A stretch of 64,000 nucleotides of DNA from NCBI GenBank assembly GCA_023333565.1, contig JAJKFH010001026.1, positions 1-64,000 of the forward strand, in the 5' to 3' direction. This DNA is from Puffinus mauretanicus. Lineage: Eukaryota > Chordata > Aves > Procellariiformes > Procellariidae. The notes beneath the pieces were generated by a model. It saw nothing but the letters and a program-made list of their open reading frames with translations. It searched no databases and was not told the DNA's origin. Made by a program: the position numbers and the translations under genes. How positions within the stretch are numbered: position 1 is the stretch's first letter; every line of letters begins with the position of its first letter. Positions 43,260-57,411 of the stretch are shown in pieces.

Positions 43260-44295
43260 GGATGCTTATGCAGTTGCAGAAAATGTAAGAATCAACTGAG
43301 TCACTTGGCATTTTGCAATTAACCCACTCCCTCATACAAACAGTTTTCCACTTTTACTTCTGTGTTAAGTAAATACCTTGTGCTTGTATAAACATGTCTT
43401 CAGTTGAAACATATACTCCCGAAGCTCCTGTTTGCGGTGGTGTGCTGGCGTGGAGCCTGAAGTCACCACATCCCACACCCCCTGACACTGTGGTTCTCAT
43501 TTGGACAGTGTGAATTTCTCCCCCAAACAGGGTGAGTAGTCATGGGCCATTTAACAAAGCCGGCAAAGGCAGTGTAGACATAGCCTATATGGTGAAAAAA
43601 TTAAACACCTTTGTAAGGGTACGTGGAAGGGCAGTGCCTGCTCCTTTAGGGCTACCTGGTCAAGGACCTTTTTCAGTGCGACAAGGGATGATAAGAAAGG
43701 GAGGAAGCGATGAACAAGAACTTACAGGGACACAAATCTGACCGACAAATGATAGGGGAGACAGTCAGGAGAACCAAACCTGGTCAGTCAATGACCCAAT
43801 GAAGGGGAAACAGGGAGGAACAGAGGGAGGGTAGACAGAAAAGGACTGGTCACATGTAAACCAGGGCCAGTCAGTGCACTTGTCTGGCTGAGCCCTGCGC
43901 CTCATCTCCGCAGTCTGTCCCGTCAGCTTACAGCTTCTTATTAAATCTTTTCTCAGCTACTGGTGGGACCTGTGTGTCTGTGAGTGAAAATTGGTACCAG
44001 CTGCTGGAGTCAGACTGGGGGTGTGGACACCCTGCAGCCTGTGGTGTCAGCTATTGGAGCGAGTAAGGACGTAGAAGGAGAATAGCCAAAACTGTCTTAC
44101 TATTAGAGTGGTATGTAGGGCAGCCAAATCTCTGTATTGCTCCCACATTTTGTGTGGGTAGCTGTTTGGCTTCAGAAAGGATACCGGGAGCCCAGAAAGG
44201 ATACCAGGGGTGACTCCTGACTGCCCTGGCTCAAACAAGAAAGGAAGTGCACAGAAGGTGGAAACAGGGACAGGCAAACCAGAAGGGATAGAGAC
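43260..44295. other. Unassigned sequence, possible ERV LTR/leader near 43740-44060
   Basis: Around 43940 ttcttattaaatcttttctcagc is followed by ggtgggacctgtgtgtctg and a tggtaccagctgctgg stretch, an arrangement like the R-U5 end of an LTR followed by ERV leader. The family was not recognised and no coding frame supports it. Confidence 0.3.
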
Positions 44296-46128
44296 CAAGT
44301 GGGGATGGAGTTAGGAAAGCCAACGCTCAGCTGGAGTTGGAACTAGCAAGGTATTGGAAGGGCAAGAAGAAGAGTTTCTAGACGTACATTGACAGAAAAA
44401 GAAAGGCTAAGGAAAATGTAAGTCCACTGGTCAATGGGCAGCAGACCTCATGACCCAGGACATTGAAAAGGCTGGGGTATGCAATGCCTTTTTTGCCTTA
44501 CATTTCACTGATAAGGTCTGCCTTCAGGGTCCCCAGTTCCTTAAGCCTACTAGCAAAGTATGTGGGAGTGAAGCGGCATGAGCAGGGTCAGAAGACACAG
44601 TTAGAGCACTTAGGTCAATTGTACATATAAAAGTTCATGAGACTGGGTGGGAAGCACCCAAGGGTGGTGTTGAAGGAACTGGTTGATGCCACTGCAAGCT
44701 CACTCTCTTTTGTCTTTGAAAGGTCAGGGTGACCACAGGCGGTCGTGATGCCTGGGAAAAGGCAAATGTCACACCCCTCTTCCAGAAAGGAAAGAAGGAG
44801 GAGCTGAGGAACTACAGTCTCACCTCAGTGCCTGGGAAGGTGATGGAATAAATCCTTCTGGTAGCCATTTTGAGGTACGTGAAAGGCAAGAAGGTGGTTG
44901 GGAACAGCCAGCACGAATATGACAAGGGAAAATCAGGCCTGATCAATCTGACTGACTTCTATGGTGGGATAACCGTCTGGATAGACGTGGGAGGGCAGTG
45001 GATGTTGTATACCCTGATTTGAGCAAGGTCTTCAGTACAGTGTCCTACAGACTCCCTAGATCTAAATTTGGAAGATATGCTCTGGGCAAGCGGATAGTAA
45101 TGACAACGGTCAGGATTGCCAGGCTCAAATGGCTATGTGGCAAGAAGTCCTGCCAGCAGCTCGTTACTAGTGGTAATTCCCAGGGATCAGTACTGTGGCT
45201 ACCACAGTTTAATTTCTGTATTAACAACCAGAATGATGGAATAGAGCGCGCACTCAGCATGTTTGCTGATGCTTCCAAACTGGAGGGAGTGGTGATGCAC
45301 TGGAGGGAAGAGCCTGTCTTCAGGGGGACATTGACAGGCCAGAAAAATGGTCTGACTGGAACCTCCTGAAGTTCAACAAAAGTAAATGAAAACTTGTACA
45401 TCTGGGAAGAAAAGAACAATCTCGTGCCACAGGGCAGGCCAGGGGGTGACTGGGTAGAAAGCAGCTTTGCAGAAGAAGCAACTTTGGGGGGTTAGGCAGA
45501 CAAGAAGTCAAAGGTGTGCCAGCAGTGTGCCCTTGCTGCAAGGAAGTCCAAACGCATCTTGGGCTGCACTGGCAAGAGCACAGGCAGCCGGTGGAGGGGA
45601 GCGATCCTTCCCCCCTCTTTGGCACTTCTGAGATCACATCTGGAAGAATGTGTCCAATGTTGGGCTGCCCAATACTGGAAAGAGATTGCCTAGTGCAGGA
45701 ACACAGGGACACCAAGGTGATGAGCGGTCTGACACACCTCGAGAACAAGGAGGGGCTGGAAGACTGGGTTTCTTCATCCGTGTCCCTTCCGAGGGGAAGG
45801 AGATCATATCACTGTCTGCAACTACTTAGTGTGGGAGTGGATTCTCTTAGAGAAACTGGGGGCAAATATTTCTCAGAGGAGCACGGTGATAAGATGCGAG
45901 GTGGTGGGCGCAAGTTGGAACATGGGAAATTTGGATTAGATACTAGGGAATACGTCTTCACCTTTCGGGTGTTGAGACTTGGAACAGAATGCCCAGAGAG
46001 TTTGCCTAAATATCCTTGAAATGGTCGAAAGCTTTACTGGACGAGACCTTATCCAGTCGGCCTGCTTTGAGCAGGGGGAAGGACCGGAGACTGCAGGGAT
46101 TTCTTCCAACCTACATTATTCTGTGTGT
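44296..46128 (+). mobile_element. CR1 LINE, long decayed copy
   Basis: Begins in the region before RT (gttaggaaagccaacgctca). It has cctcttccagaaagg, an RT stretch at 44998-45369 with DVVYPDLSKVFSTVSY and GSVLWLPQFN, and a 3' part to about 46128 (ggatttcttccaacctaca). Frames are broken in many places and the 3' octamer repeat is nearly lost, so it is older than the other CR1 copies. Confidence 0.85.
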
Positions 46129-48570
46129 CTACAAAACTATGCTGAACATACTGGGTTTTCAAACCCGCGATCAGGCTGGAGCTGAGCTGCCAGGAGCTTT
46201 AGAGAGGAAATGTTGAAGCCACCCTCCTAGAAAGAGGCATCTGTGTGATTCAAAAGTTCCTGTGGGATTTACATGCCGACATCTGAACTACTTGGACTAG
46301 AATTGAACATGTTAGTTCTGTAAACAGTGGTGGAAATTTTTCCACAGATTTGAAAATGAAGCTTAAGATGCAAATTTGGGATGTTTTTGACTACACAGAG
46401 ACCAGAAAGAGCTCCTTATCTGTGAAATGCCAACAAAAATAAAACATCAGAAATCCTAACAGATCAGAATGGATGGAACACATACTAGGTTTCACAAATT
46501 TTAATATTTGAAGGAGGTTTAGGAAATGTTAGGGAGAAAACTCTTTCCTGGAGGAAAGTGATTAAAACAAGGACAAGGCTCAGAATGTGGTTACTCCACC
46601 CCTCGTATTTGTAAGGAAAGAGGTCAAAAGGACACTGTATTGCAAGAGACCGAAAAACCACTGATTAGCTCATGTAGTGTAACACATTTAGAAGTGAATC
46701 ACATAGATCTAAATCAGGGGAGCTATTTGAGGATTTGATGCTTCTTCCACCATTTTTAGATGTCTTACGGTACCCCATCTGGTCTCTGGCTTCCTATAGA
46801 GAGGCATGTGCGTCTCTTGCACGACTTGAGGCACAGCTGACAGCCTCATGCAATTGTCCTGGATAATCTAAGGTATTAAATGATTACTTGACGGCTATGT
46901 TTAGACAGCTGAATGACTCTCCTGTCATTCAGACCTTCTGTATAGCTGAAGAGAGCTAGCATGTGTTACATTTTGGGTGGGCGTAGCCTGAGAATGATAT
47001 TGTCAACACTTGACTTGAGTCAACCCTCTGGAGGGATCTGTTTCTTTCCATTAAGTATAAGGGGAACCTTACTAATGAACCTAGATTTAAAGGTAAGCTT
47101 AAAAATGGATGTGAACTTCACCTCTACCAGCTTTAGCAGTGTGGCTTATCTTGCCTAGGTTTATATACTTAAACGTATTTATGTGTCTAGCTACTTTTCC
47201 AGATTCACATTATGGTCAACGATGAAACAACTGATTTGCATTTACACAGACTACTACAGACATGTTAAATGTCCTCAAGTATCCTACCCAGACTTTGCCT
47301 GTGGATCCAGAACAGAACAGGTCTGTTGCAAGTCCTTCGTCATACTTCATGCCTGTGAAGCATGGACATTTCTGCTAGCACTAGATATCTACTTATATTT
47401 AGGCACTAAATCCCAATTTTAATGTGGGGCGCAGCAGTTTATAAGTGCTTCATTTTTAGGTGCTGTGGTTCTTTACACAGACATTCACCACCCTCAGTCT
47501 TAGCCTGGACTGCTGTTCCATGTTGAGCTAGATGAAAAGCATATGACATTCTTGGACACCAGATGTACTGTGTCTGCCTTTTCGATTACCGAGGACAGAA
47601 TAAAGGGCTACTCTTGTCCCTACGCATTGTCTGCATAATGGCCTAGGTGCAGAGAGTGGAGGGCAAACTCCTGGCCACAGGTATGATTTCTGGAGATGAT
47701 ACCTTGACCCCTTTGGCCATGCATTTGCAATCCACAGATTTTAGAAAGATTCCATCCTTTCCAGCTTGACAGTTCAGATCCATGCAACAGCATTAAGCAT
47801 CTGACAGCATCTGAGGCATTTAAAACAATACTTGCTGTAAGAGCACGGATGTGATTTGGTTGCCTAAGAAAAGGTATCTACAGGCATCATATAGGAGACT
47901 TGTGTGTCCTCCACCTGATGCTCCACAAAGACACAGGAATCCATTTGGTTCTGCTTCATATGTGCCAATCCTGTGGAACATACAAGGTATCAATATAAGA
48001 TGTGAACAGACTCCTGGATGTTGGCAACAAACCCTGAAGAGATCCAGGCTTCAATGTCCCCATGTCAGCTAAGCATCTAAATTCCATCGGGATACAAATA
48101 CCTCAATGTAGGAGCTTGCTGCCACGTCAGATGCTCAAAGGTATCCTGCATGGCCTTCAAGTTGCCACTTCAAAATGACATGCAGGTCGTGTTGGTCCTT
48201 GAACAAACCTACAGACTTGTTCTAAAGGCTTGGGTATCAAGGAGTATCTTTAATGGCATCACGTGCGTATGTTCAGGCAACTCCATCAAGCACCTTGAGC
48301 TGAGTTCCACCCCCCTGCCCATCTTACTTACCCCTGACTGTGTTAAATACTTTCCTCAAGACTTCTAAAGATGGTGACCCCAGCTTCCAAAAAGGGCGTT
48401 ACGAACAAGATAGACGTTCTTTCTGTCAGCACAATCCTTTCCCACTGAACGATCAGGCAGCACTCGCATGCTCCCTTCAGCACTCTTGGCCACTAAGAAC
48501 AACTGCCCCTGACACAGACAGAAGACTTGACAAGTTTTTGTAATACACTTGGAAGTAATGATATGTTGGG
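46129..48570. other. No recognisable feature
   Basis: About 2.4 kb without a supported gene, RNA or known repeat. Confidence 0.5.
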
Positions 48571-49060
48571 ATCACAGAATCACAGAATCATTTAGGTTGA
48601 AAAACACCCTTAAGTCATCGAGTCCAACTGTTAACCTAGCACTGCCAAGCCCACCACTAAACCATGTCCCTAAGTGCCACATCTACACGTCCTTTAAATA
48701 CCTCCAGGGATGGTGACTCCACCACTTCCCTGGGCAGCCTGTTCCAGTGCTTGACAACCCTTTTTCCTAATGTCCAATCTAAACCTCCCCTGGCGCAACT
48801 TGAGGTCGTTTCCTCTCCTCCTGTCACTTGTTACTAGGGAAAAGAGACCTACCCCCACCTTTTACAACCTCCTTTCAGGCAGTTGTAGAGAGCAATAACG
48901 TCTTCCCTGAGCCTCCTTTTCTCCAGACTAAACACCCCAGTTCCTTCAGCCGCTCCTCATAAGTCTTGTTCTCTAGACCCTTCACCAGCTTCGTTGCTCT
49001 TCTTTGGACACGCTCCAGCACCTCAATATCTTCCTTGTAGTGAGAGGCCCAAAATTCACT
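48571..49060 (-). mobile_element. CR1 LINE 3' fragment (minus strand)
   Basis: On the plus strand it starts with the reversed CR1 tail gggatcacagaatcacagaatc, then gagtccaactgttaacctag, gactccaccacttccctgggc and gcctccttttctcc. It is the same subfamily as the CR1 at 15738-16672. Confidence 0.92.
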
Positions 49061-52000
49061 TTATGGAAGAGGACAAGAAACAAAACCAATAATGCATGAC
49101 AGAATTAAGCCTCTTCTGAACTGTTCATTCCTCTTTTCCTCTTCTTTTTAATTACGTATATGATGACCGTACTAGAAACATCCCCACTACTGTCCTGGTT
49201 TTGGTTTACTCTCATACACTGGAATTCTGGAATTAGTCCTTGGAGACCTGCTCTAGTCCTCCACCATCCTGCCCAAGGCCGTAGCTGCTTGTATCTCTGC
49301 AGATGTAACCATTTCTTTTAACAGAGGCACTGTGCAATTTTACTGGATTTGTGTTCTGACAGCTGCAAAGTACTGCATCGATGCCTAATAACCATTACTT
49401 AATGCTGAGTAAAACTCTCCACTATACAACACCTACCAAAGGTAAGATTCAGCTCCCCTGGCAAGGAGCACAGGGATGTCTGGATTACTTTTAAGTATAA
49501 TGGCAACAACGACATCCGATGTCCCGATGGATGTAACCATTTCTTTTGTGATTTCATCCCTCTGATCAATCTTTCTTGCAATGACACTAGCCTGATAAAA
49601 CCACTTGTCTAGGTCACCACATCTAACACGAGATGTTTCCAGCAGAACCGTTCAACTCTTTATTAGTTTCATCTATAGTCACTGGGGATGAACACCTCCA
49701 AAACCGAAATTATTCTGTGTGAAGACTGTGTTACGAAAAGATGAATACAGTGAACTTTAAGACCTAGGAGAATTGTCCCCCTGGTTTGCTGAAGGCAAGA
49801 CTGCTGCTTTGCCCCATTCCCCAGATCCAGCCGGGGGTGAGGCTAAGCCCGTATTCCCAGTACACGCACACATACACAGCACTCATGCAGCCTTCCACAC
49901 AGATCAACACAGGCACCGAGCAGTGCCTTAACCATCCAGGATCCATGCCCAGACCCTGGACCAGTCTCCATCTCTAACTGGGGCTCTTTCCAGATGCTGG
50001 TCTCCTCCTGCCCATGGGCTAGTCCAACTTGAAGCTCACCAGCAGATCACACACCCACAGTGTCATACACAGGACACCAATACAGAAAAGAGTTAGGAAC
50101 AGAGTTTAATAAGATGAGTCACATTTTGGTGATCAGGCACAAGTCTTGGCCAGAGAAGCTTACTGACCAGCAGCTTTTTCGCACCTGACCCGCCCCATCC
50201 TCTCCTGTTTGCCGGGCCTGCTCCACCTCTCTTCCTCTGCCCCTGTCGCCACCCAAAAGAAACCCCACCTTCCCCAGTCACTTTTCCCTCTTTGTCCCAG
50301 GTTTGCTATGCCTATACCCAAATTTGGTATTTCTTGGTATGACTGTTACATAGGTCATCTCAGACTTACATGGTATCACTTGGTGTGCTTACCTATGTGC
50401 TGTCATCCTACTCCATGCCCTGAAAGGTCCTCAAACTCCCTTTTTCATCTGTGAAGTTTGGCCATTTCTCACATCACTCCTCTTTAACCACCTGTGAACC
50501 CCAGCCACTCCTCACAGAGCTCTCTAGCTTTTGGTATCCACCATGTCCAGAAGTGTCTCATGTCTCGCCTAGCAGTCTTCCACCTTCAGTTAGCTGAGCC
50601 TCAAGCCAGGGAGGGCCCAGTCAGTGGTCTGTATACCAAAACAGATCCGTGTCCAAAGGTGGAGCAATCACTTTCCAGAGGTGCTGTCTGTAAAAGGGAT
50701 CTAGGTAACAGGCTTGGGCTTTGGGTGAAGGCAAGGTCTGGCTCCTTTCACCACAATAGTCTTCCAGAAGTACTTAGTCTCTCTGTTTTCTAACACCTGC
50801 ACTCAGCCCCCTCCTATAACCTTGGGAATGAAACACATACCCTCAGCATCCTAGTATGTACAAAATCATTACCCTGAAAAGCTGCATTCCACCATTCATT
50901 CTTTTAGGCACTTTGAATAGAAAAGCAGCACCCAGAAAAAAGAAATATTATATCTGACACATGCAGGAACATCACACAGGGCCAGTGTCAGCACAAGCAC
51001 CGGTTAGGACCGCTAGTCACCACCACAAGTATATGTGTGCCACTGTACTCCTGAATGCTAGGGATCACTCCCTGAGGCAGAGGCATTTACCTTTGTAGGA
51101 GCTATTAACTTCTGCATCAAATTTAATCATCGGGCACCCAAGGATTAAATCCCTCTATCAATATGGAAGTAGGCAGGCATTTCTAGATCACTTCTGATTT
51201 CATCCTGATGCAGCAAAGAGCGATCAGCTGAGTTGTCTTCTGGAGGTTCCTGTTTCTGTTGATTAGAAGTGGGGTTCTGGTGACTGATTTCACTGCAAAA
51301 ATCTGTTTTTACTTCTCCCTATATATGTTACATGAAGGTCTGAGAAATTCTTTTAAGTTCTCTTTGAGGGAGATTCATCCTGATGTGCTTAACACCTTTC
51401 TGAGGATGAGAGGAGGCAAATTGCAGGTATGCTTATCCTTCTCTACCTACTACAGATGGATTCTGAGTGTTGAGCTGAGACCAAGCTTCTAGCTTGTTAG
51501 CAGCTAAAAGTTAGGTCAAAGAAGTCTTCTTCTAGAGAATATTCAAGGATAATTTCTGTAACTTCACATATTATACCTGTGATCTGAGCTTGCAGTTAGT
51601 TTCTTACAGACAAGCTCAGTGCAGATTACTCCTTAGGAGAGCAAGGAGGCCTTCATTCTGAGGCACAAACACCTCTGAAGTAACATGCTGGGAATTTCAG
51701 AAAACAGTAAAACTGGTGCTTGTTGATAACAACCTTTCACTCAAAAGAAAACGAAGAAACAAAATTCATCCCATTGAATTCTCCTCCCACTTCAGGCAAG
51801 TCCTTTAAGTCTTATATTCGTCCTCAAGTCAGAGGAAGAACATAGGAAGGAAAAAATAATTCAGCCCTCCTGGAAATAGCATGAAAATCTCCTTTTTCAA
51901 CTAGCTATACTGCAATCTCATAGAAGTTCCCTCCTGTGGGCTAGAGAAAGCAGCATGACAATGACCATAAGTCGTTATCTAGTCTATCCACCTGCTCCTT

Positions 52001-55000
52001 TTTGTGTTTCTTGACAAGTCAGATCATTCTCCATTTTAATTTTGGGCTATGGTTAGTTGCTGTCACTCATCCTGAAGCAAAATATTTTACCTTGTTCATA
52101 TCTGCTTAACGTCTTAAAATTAATGTTTTATTTTAAAAATATATATTGACTTATTTCTAAAGGAAAAGTTGTTGTTTGGAAATGAAAAATATACAAACCT
52201 GGTAAACATCAACATTTTTCCTGAATTTTAATCCATTACTTTAGTTGCCCAAAATGTTTTTCTAAAATTGACTGAAATCTGGCAAATATTCCCCATGCTC
52301 TAAAATTATATTTTTCATGTGTTGAAAGAAAAAAGTCTGTGTGTGCAGGACACTTATTTGTGTTCTTAATACTTTAGCTAGCTCACTGTCAACTAAATTT
52401 TCTTCTGGCTTTTTCTCCATTTATACAAATGCTTATTTGCCTGCCTGTCTACCTATCAAATATTTTTTCCATCAGCTTGACATTTGTCCTACTTAATATT
52501 TGTCTGTTTAATTCTTGGACAAGTACCATCACCAATCCCCGCCTTTGATCTTCTCTCATCTTATGGTGCTTGCATCTATGTATTGGTGTGAGTGTCTTCT
52601 GCTCATATGCCTGTCTCTAGCAATGCGGCCAGGTTGTGTTGGTATATCTTACAGTCTAGTGAAACAGTTTGAAAACCCATCTTCAAAATGTTATAAAATG
52701 TTATTTGTTTTTTGAATAATTTTATATATGTCATGATTTTTGGTATATAAAGGTATTTTTCATCCTAACTGAGTGTGCAGGTAATTTTACAAGAACAGCA
52801 CCAGAAGGAATTGGAGATGTCACTGGATTTGCAATGCAGTGTTGTTTCTGAAGATGGTGAGAGGGACGATTTTATCATGGACAGCTTTGCCCTTCAGGAC
52901 TCCTAAAAGAAACAGCCAAAGACACACAGTCCACAAGATGCTTGACCACAATGATAACATTTGGTTTTCTTTGACAGCATCAGCCCCTATTGGAAAATGA
53001 TGTTTATTCAGTTCATTTGGAGTATATTAATCTAACATCATCAGGCCTGAATACGAAACAAGCAATCTCCTGTTGCATCATATGCTCATTAAAAACCTGA
53101 GGCCTAGCAAAACTCTTTCTCAAAGATTATTTCTCCAATTAGCCACCTGATGACTGTACAGAGAATTAGCAGCAAGAAAAAGCTTGTTACAGTTTGCTCG
53201 GTCTATCAAGCCCTTGGGTAAAAATTATGCAATCTGAATGGCAGTCACAGGACTGAAGTGTCCTGGAGTTTTAATGGGGCCTGCTGAGGCTATTAGAGAT
53301 GGACCTGTTGCAGTAAGTCTAAGTGGCCCTCCTGGGGGGTGATCAGAGCAGAAAATCAGAGCGTGGTCACAGGAGAATAAAGGAGGGAATAAGTGCTTTC
53401 ACCAAGCAGCCCTTTTGATGTGTCCTGTCAAAGAAAGGGGTTGGGTGCTGATTCCCAGCAGGACCTTTTCAGGCCTCGCCTGCTTGAGGCTTCTTTCTGG
53501 TCAGTGTTGGGCGTGCAGAGGAGACACCCGGACTCCTGGGAGGCTGCAGCGGCCGCACAGCAAAGGTGCCTGAGCGAAGGTATATGAGTCTGGCCTACAC
53601 ATCACTGCTACCCCAGCCCTCGGGCTGCCCTCCTCCCCTGTGCGCCCCAGGCTCAAGCACTGCTGCTCAGTCCTGAAACACAGCCCTCACCACCTCGCTT
53701 TTCCTGATACCCCTCTGGCCAAGCCTGCAGGCCCCCGGCAGTCCAGCCGCGTAGAGGTGGTACCTTCTCCACACAGAGTCCCTCCTGCCCCAGACCAGAT
53801 CCCCACCCCACCAGACCCCACTGCTTCAGCGGTGCCTCGTAGGCTGCCCCTGCAACCCCTGAACTTCCACTCTTTGCAGATCCTTCCCCTAGCTTTCCAG
53901 AAATGGATGGGTGCTCTTCAGCCACGAAGAGCATCTTCTCTCTGGTGGTGACAGCTTGCAGGTCCAGTTGTCCCAGCCCTGCTCTCCAGCTCTGTTCAGT
54001 GGGTGCCCAAGTTGCCACTCTCAGTGTGATACCCTCTTCCCTATCCCAAAGCCTTGAGCAATTCCCTGAAATACTGCCCCCTCCGACCTCCCCCACCTCT
54101 GCAATACTCATCCAGCTCACACTTTGCCCTTCATTGAACTGCCATCACTCTTCTACAAGTGTCCCCAGTGGGACGTTCAATAGAAATGATTCTGTCAAAG
54201 GGTCATTGTAAAGGTTTTATGTGTCTGAGATCAAGGTATGAGTTCCTTTCTACTGAAGAGAGTTGTTTTAACAGTAAAATGCACACATACTCATCATGTA
54301 GGGGCTCAAAAACTACAGTTCCTCTGTCACTGTCTAAAAGTAGAGATAAATGTCTGTCCACAGTGTCTTTGGGCCTATTTTCACAAATCTTAGGGATACA
54401 CACATCAAATCACGACCTCTGAGACAGAAGCAAGTGAAATCCAATCTATTTCACCAAAAAATAAAGAGATGGTTTGAAATGCATAAACAGAAAGGAGGAG
54501 GGAATATTTCAAGTTAGACTAAATTATTAACTCATCTTTTGCAGATGCTAACGATGTCTTAACTAAGATAACTCAGAATGTGCAGACAGTTCAGTGAAGA
54601 CATCTCAACCCAGTTTGAAATCTCTGGTGTTCATGGGTATGTGTCAAGTGCCAGCCTATACAGCTATTCTTGGGTTATAGCTATTATTATTGGATTAAGT
54701 CCTCATAAAGAGCAATGCATCATTATTGTTTTCAATTGTTGAAAAGGTAGCCAAAGACACACACAAAAAAATAAATAAATCCAGAGTTCACAAAATATGA
54801 TCAGTGTTAATCCTGGAGTTGTATCCTGGGAATCCACAGAAGAGAGCTGTGGTTATCTGCAGGGATTTATCTACTCATGATCCACCAGAAAATGGCAGGC
54901 ATCTGATACCTGAATATCCTCCAGGAACACCCCTCCCTTGACTCCCTGACAGCCAGCTTGCCCTGAGGACTCTACGCCTGCCTTGTGAGCAGACATGTAA

Positions 55001-56867
55001 GGCCTATCAGATAGGACACTGTTTTCCTGAACCCTCTGACTCTTTGCAACTCCCTTACGACCACATTCTTTGCGAAACAGGACAAACTGGTCTCTAACTG
55101 ATATCCTCATCCTGGTTGTCAAGGCTTGGCTTGCTCCTAAATCCTCACCAGCCCACCTAGCACATATCATTCTGCATTTTCTAAAACATTTCAGTCACAT
55201 CAGTTATCTTCCTTTTTTATATATATTTTTTAATTTCCTTATTTAGGAAGTTTCACAATGTTTACATTTCAGCAGGAAACAGCTATTTTCCCCCTCCCAA
55301 TTAAAAAAATGTTCTTCAGTTGTAGATTTCAAATTTCCGTCAGATATATTCAAATTACAGCTTTCTATTTCATTGCGTCTATAATTTTTTTCTTAATTAA
55401 ATAGGAGTATCAATTCAGATTGTATAAGATTTAAGTTCTATAACAAACATTTTGATTAAAGAATCTCTGATTTTTCTGCCTATTTATACCCTGATTCATT
55501 ATCTTGTTTTATCTCTGTTGTCAGAGGAAAGCATTTCAGAAAAGAGAGAAAGAAATATGTCATGTTTATAGGATATTAGGTTTTCTCCTGTCCAAAACCC
55601 AAATCGTATCATCCCAGGTTAAAGCTTCATTAGAAAAATACTAATCCTTTGGCATCTATAATTATTCCCAAAACACATATGCACGAAGGGAGAGATAAGA
55701 AGAAGGAATGGGACCCTACAGTAATGTACAGCATATATTGGAGTACATTAAAGAAATTTTAGCAAATAAAGTGAGAAGACTGTTAGAGAAGATGATTTCA
55801 GATATCTACTTCAGGATTAAATGAATCACACCCAAGAAGTGACAATGTCTTTGTGTTGGCTATAAAGGTAGTCTTCATATCTAAGCATATCTACACGGTA
55901 GAACGCCACAGTTAGCTGTGCCCTTCCACCAAAGCTGTTTGCCGGCATTTGTATAAGGTTGCCTCTTTAGATCAAGCTGCAGTGGCTCCTATGCCTGATA
56001 CGTGAGATCAGATTTGCCCTTTATCTTCTGTGGATTGAATAACAGCAGTCCTGAAGATCCCTGCACACTTATTGGATTTGATCATAGTAGGAGCAGCTAA
56101 CATGTGATGGACGAAGATCTTGGCACAGTTATTTCAAAAAACTGCAAAATTCAGAGTAACAGGGTCTGTATACAGAAACTGCTACTGCAGGTGATGCCAG
56201 GTTCTGAATTTCAACATCCACCATCTACCTTTGCAATGCGAAGAAGAAGCTATCTGCACCAGCTTGCTTGGGAATGAAATTTCTCTCTCTGTTGCAGCCC
56301 ACAAACATAAAACAAGTTAAAGTTACAGAGTATCTGAGCAGACTTCGCATCTTCACATGCCTACATCTGAAGGATGTATGTATCCTTCTGCATGTAGAAT
56401 GCCCCTTTCCTACCACACCGTCCTAGCACAAACCTGGCAAACCAAGAGGAACTCCCAATATTAAGTGGAAATTTTAGAGACATTAGTTATTAAAGAACCT
56501 TTAAATGTCTCAGGACTGAAGACGGGTTAAGGTAAGTCTCAATGTTAAGGCAGGTTGGCTTTGTGCTGAGGGATTCAGACACACCTGAAACAAAGCCATC
56601 TAAATAAATAAAGAAATCCAACAGTGAGTTTCAGAAAATGATGGGAACCAACATGCAACCTTGGAAAAAAACTGCATTGTAGTCAGTATTCAAAAAAAGC
56701 TAATAGACAGTGCAAGAAACTGTGGGAAAAATAAAACCTTGGGTTGCAGTAAGGACATGGCTTCTCTTTTCCAGAGGGAGCTAGTTGTAAAGAACATTGA
56801 CAAAGTGCATCCTGCATATCTACCAAAAAATGTGGTATTTAATCTAGACAGTTGTGTAGTGTATTTC
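49061..56867. other. About 7.8 kb with no recognisable gene or repeat
   Basis: I see no OR motif, no retroviral motif, no tRNA and no long reading frame. A short tgtcctggttttgg string near 49193 resembles the start of an ERVL-type LTR but does not continue. The 53390-54150 stretch is richer in G and C than its surroundings, but its reading frames show no family motif. Confidence 0.5.
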
Positions 56868-57411
56868 TGTCGTGGTTTAACCCCAGCCAGCAACTAAGCA
56901 CCACGCAGCCGCTCGCTCACCCCCTCACTCTGGTAGGATCGGGGAGAGAATCGGGAGGGCACAAGCAGGAAAACTCGCGGGTTGAGATAAAAACAGTTTA
57001 ATAATGGAAATAAAAAAAAATTAGAACAGTAATAATAACAATGTTAACAACAACAATAATAGAATGTACAAAGAAGGCGATGCACAATGCAACTGCTCAC
57101 CACTCACCGACCATGTGTCGAGAACTGGGGGTGGAAGCCCCCCCATCCCCACCCCTGGTTTTTATATTGAGCATGACGTGACATGGTATAGACTACCCCA
57201 TTGGCCAGCTGGGTCAACGGCCCTGGCTATGCTCCCCTCCACCAGCTTTCCTTGCACTTGGCAGAGCATGGGAGGCTGAAAAGTCCCCACTTCAAGCACC
57301 ACCCAGCAGCAACCAAAGCTATCAACATTCCTCTCATACCAAACCCAAAACACAGCACACCCCCCAGCTACTTGGAAGAAAGTTAACTCTGTCTCAGACA
57401 GAACCAGGACA
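56868..57411 (-). mobile_element. LTR at the 3' side of the ERVL-like element
   Basis: A 544-bp LTR from tgtcgtggtttaacccc to gaaccaggaca. It is closer to the solo LTR at 15123-15737 (both start tgtcgtggtttaacc and have gctgaaaagtcc) than to the LTR at the other end of this element. Confidence 0.88.

Noticed and set aside
44998..45369. Reverse-transcriptase-like frame as an active LINE ORF2
   Set aside because: Key RT motifs are degraded, and the surrounding CR1 is full of stops and frame changes.
49190..49215. Start of another ERVL-type LTR (tgtcctggttttgg)
   Set aside because: The similarity stops after about 15 bases.
53653..54120. 155-codon frame and overlapping 103-codon frame in the G+C-rich region
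   Set aside because: Both strands are open at once because of composition, and no family motif, splice context or repeat match is visible.
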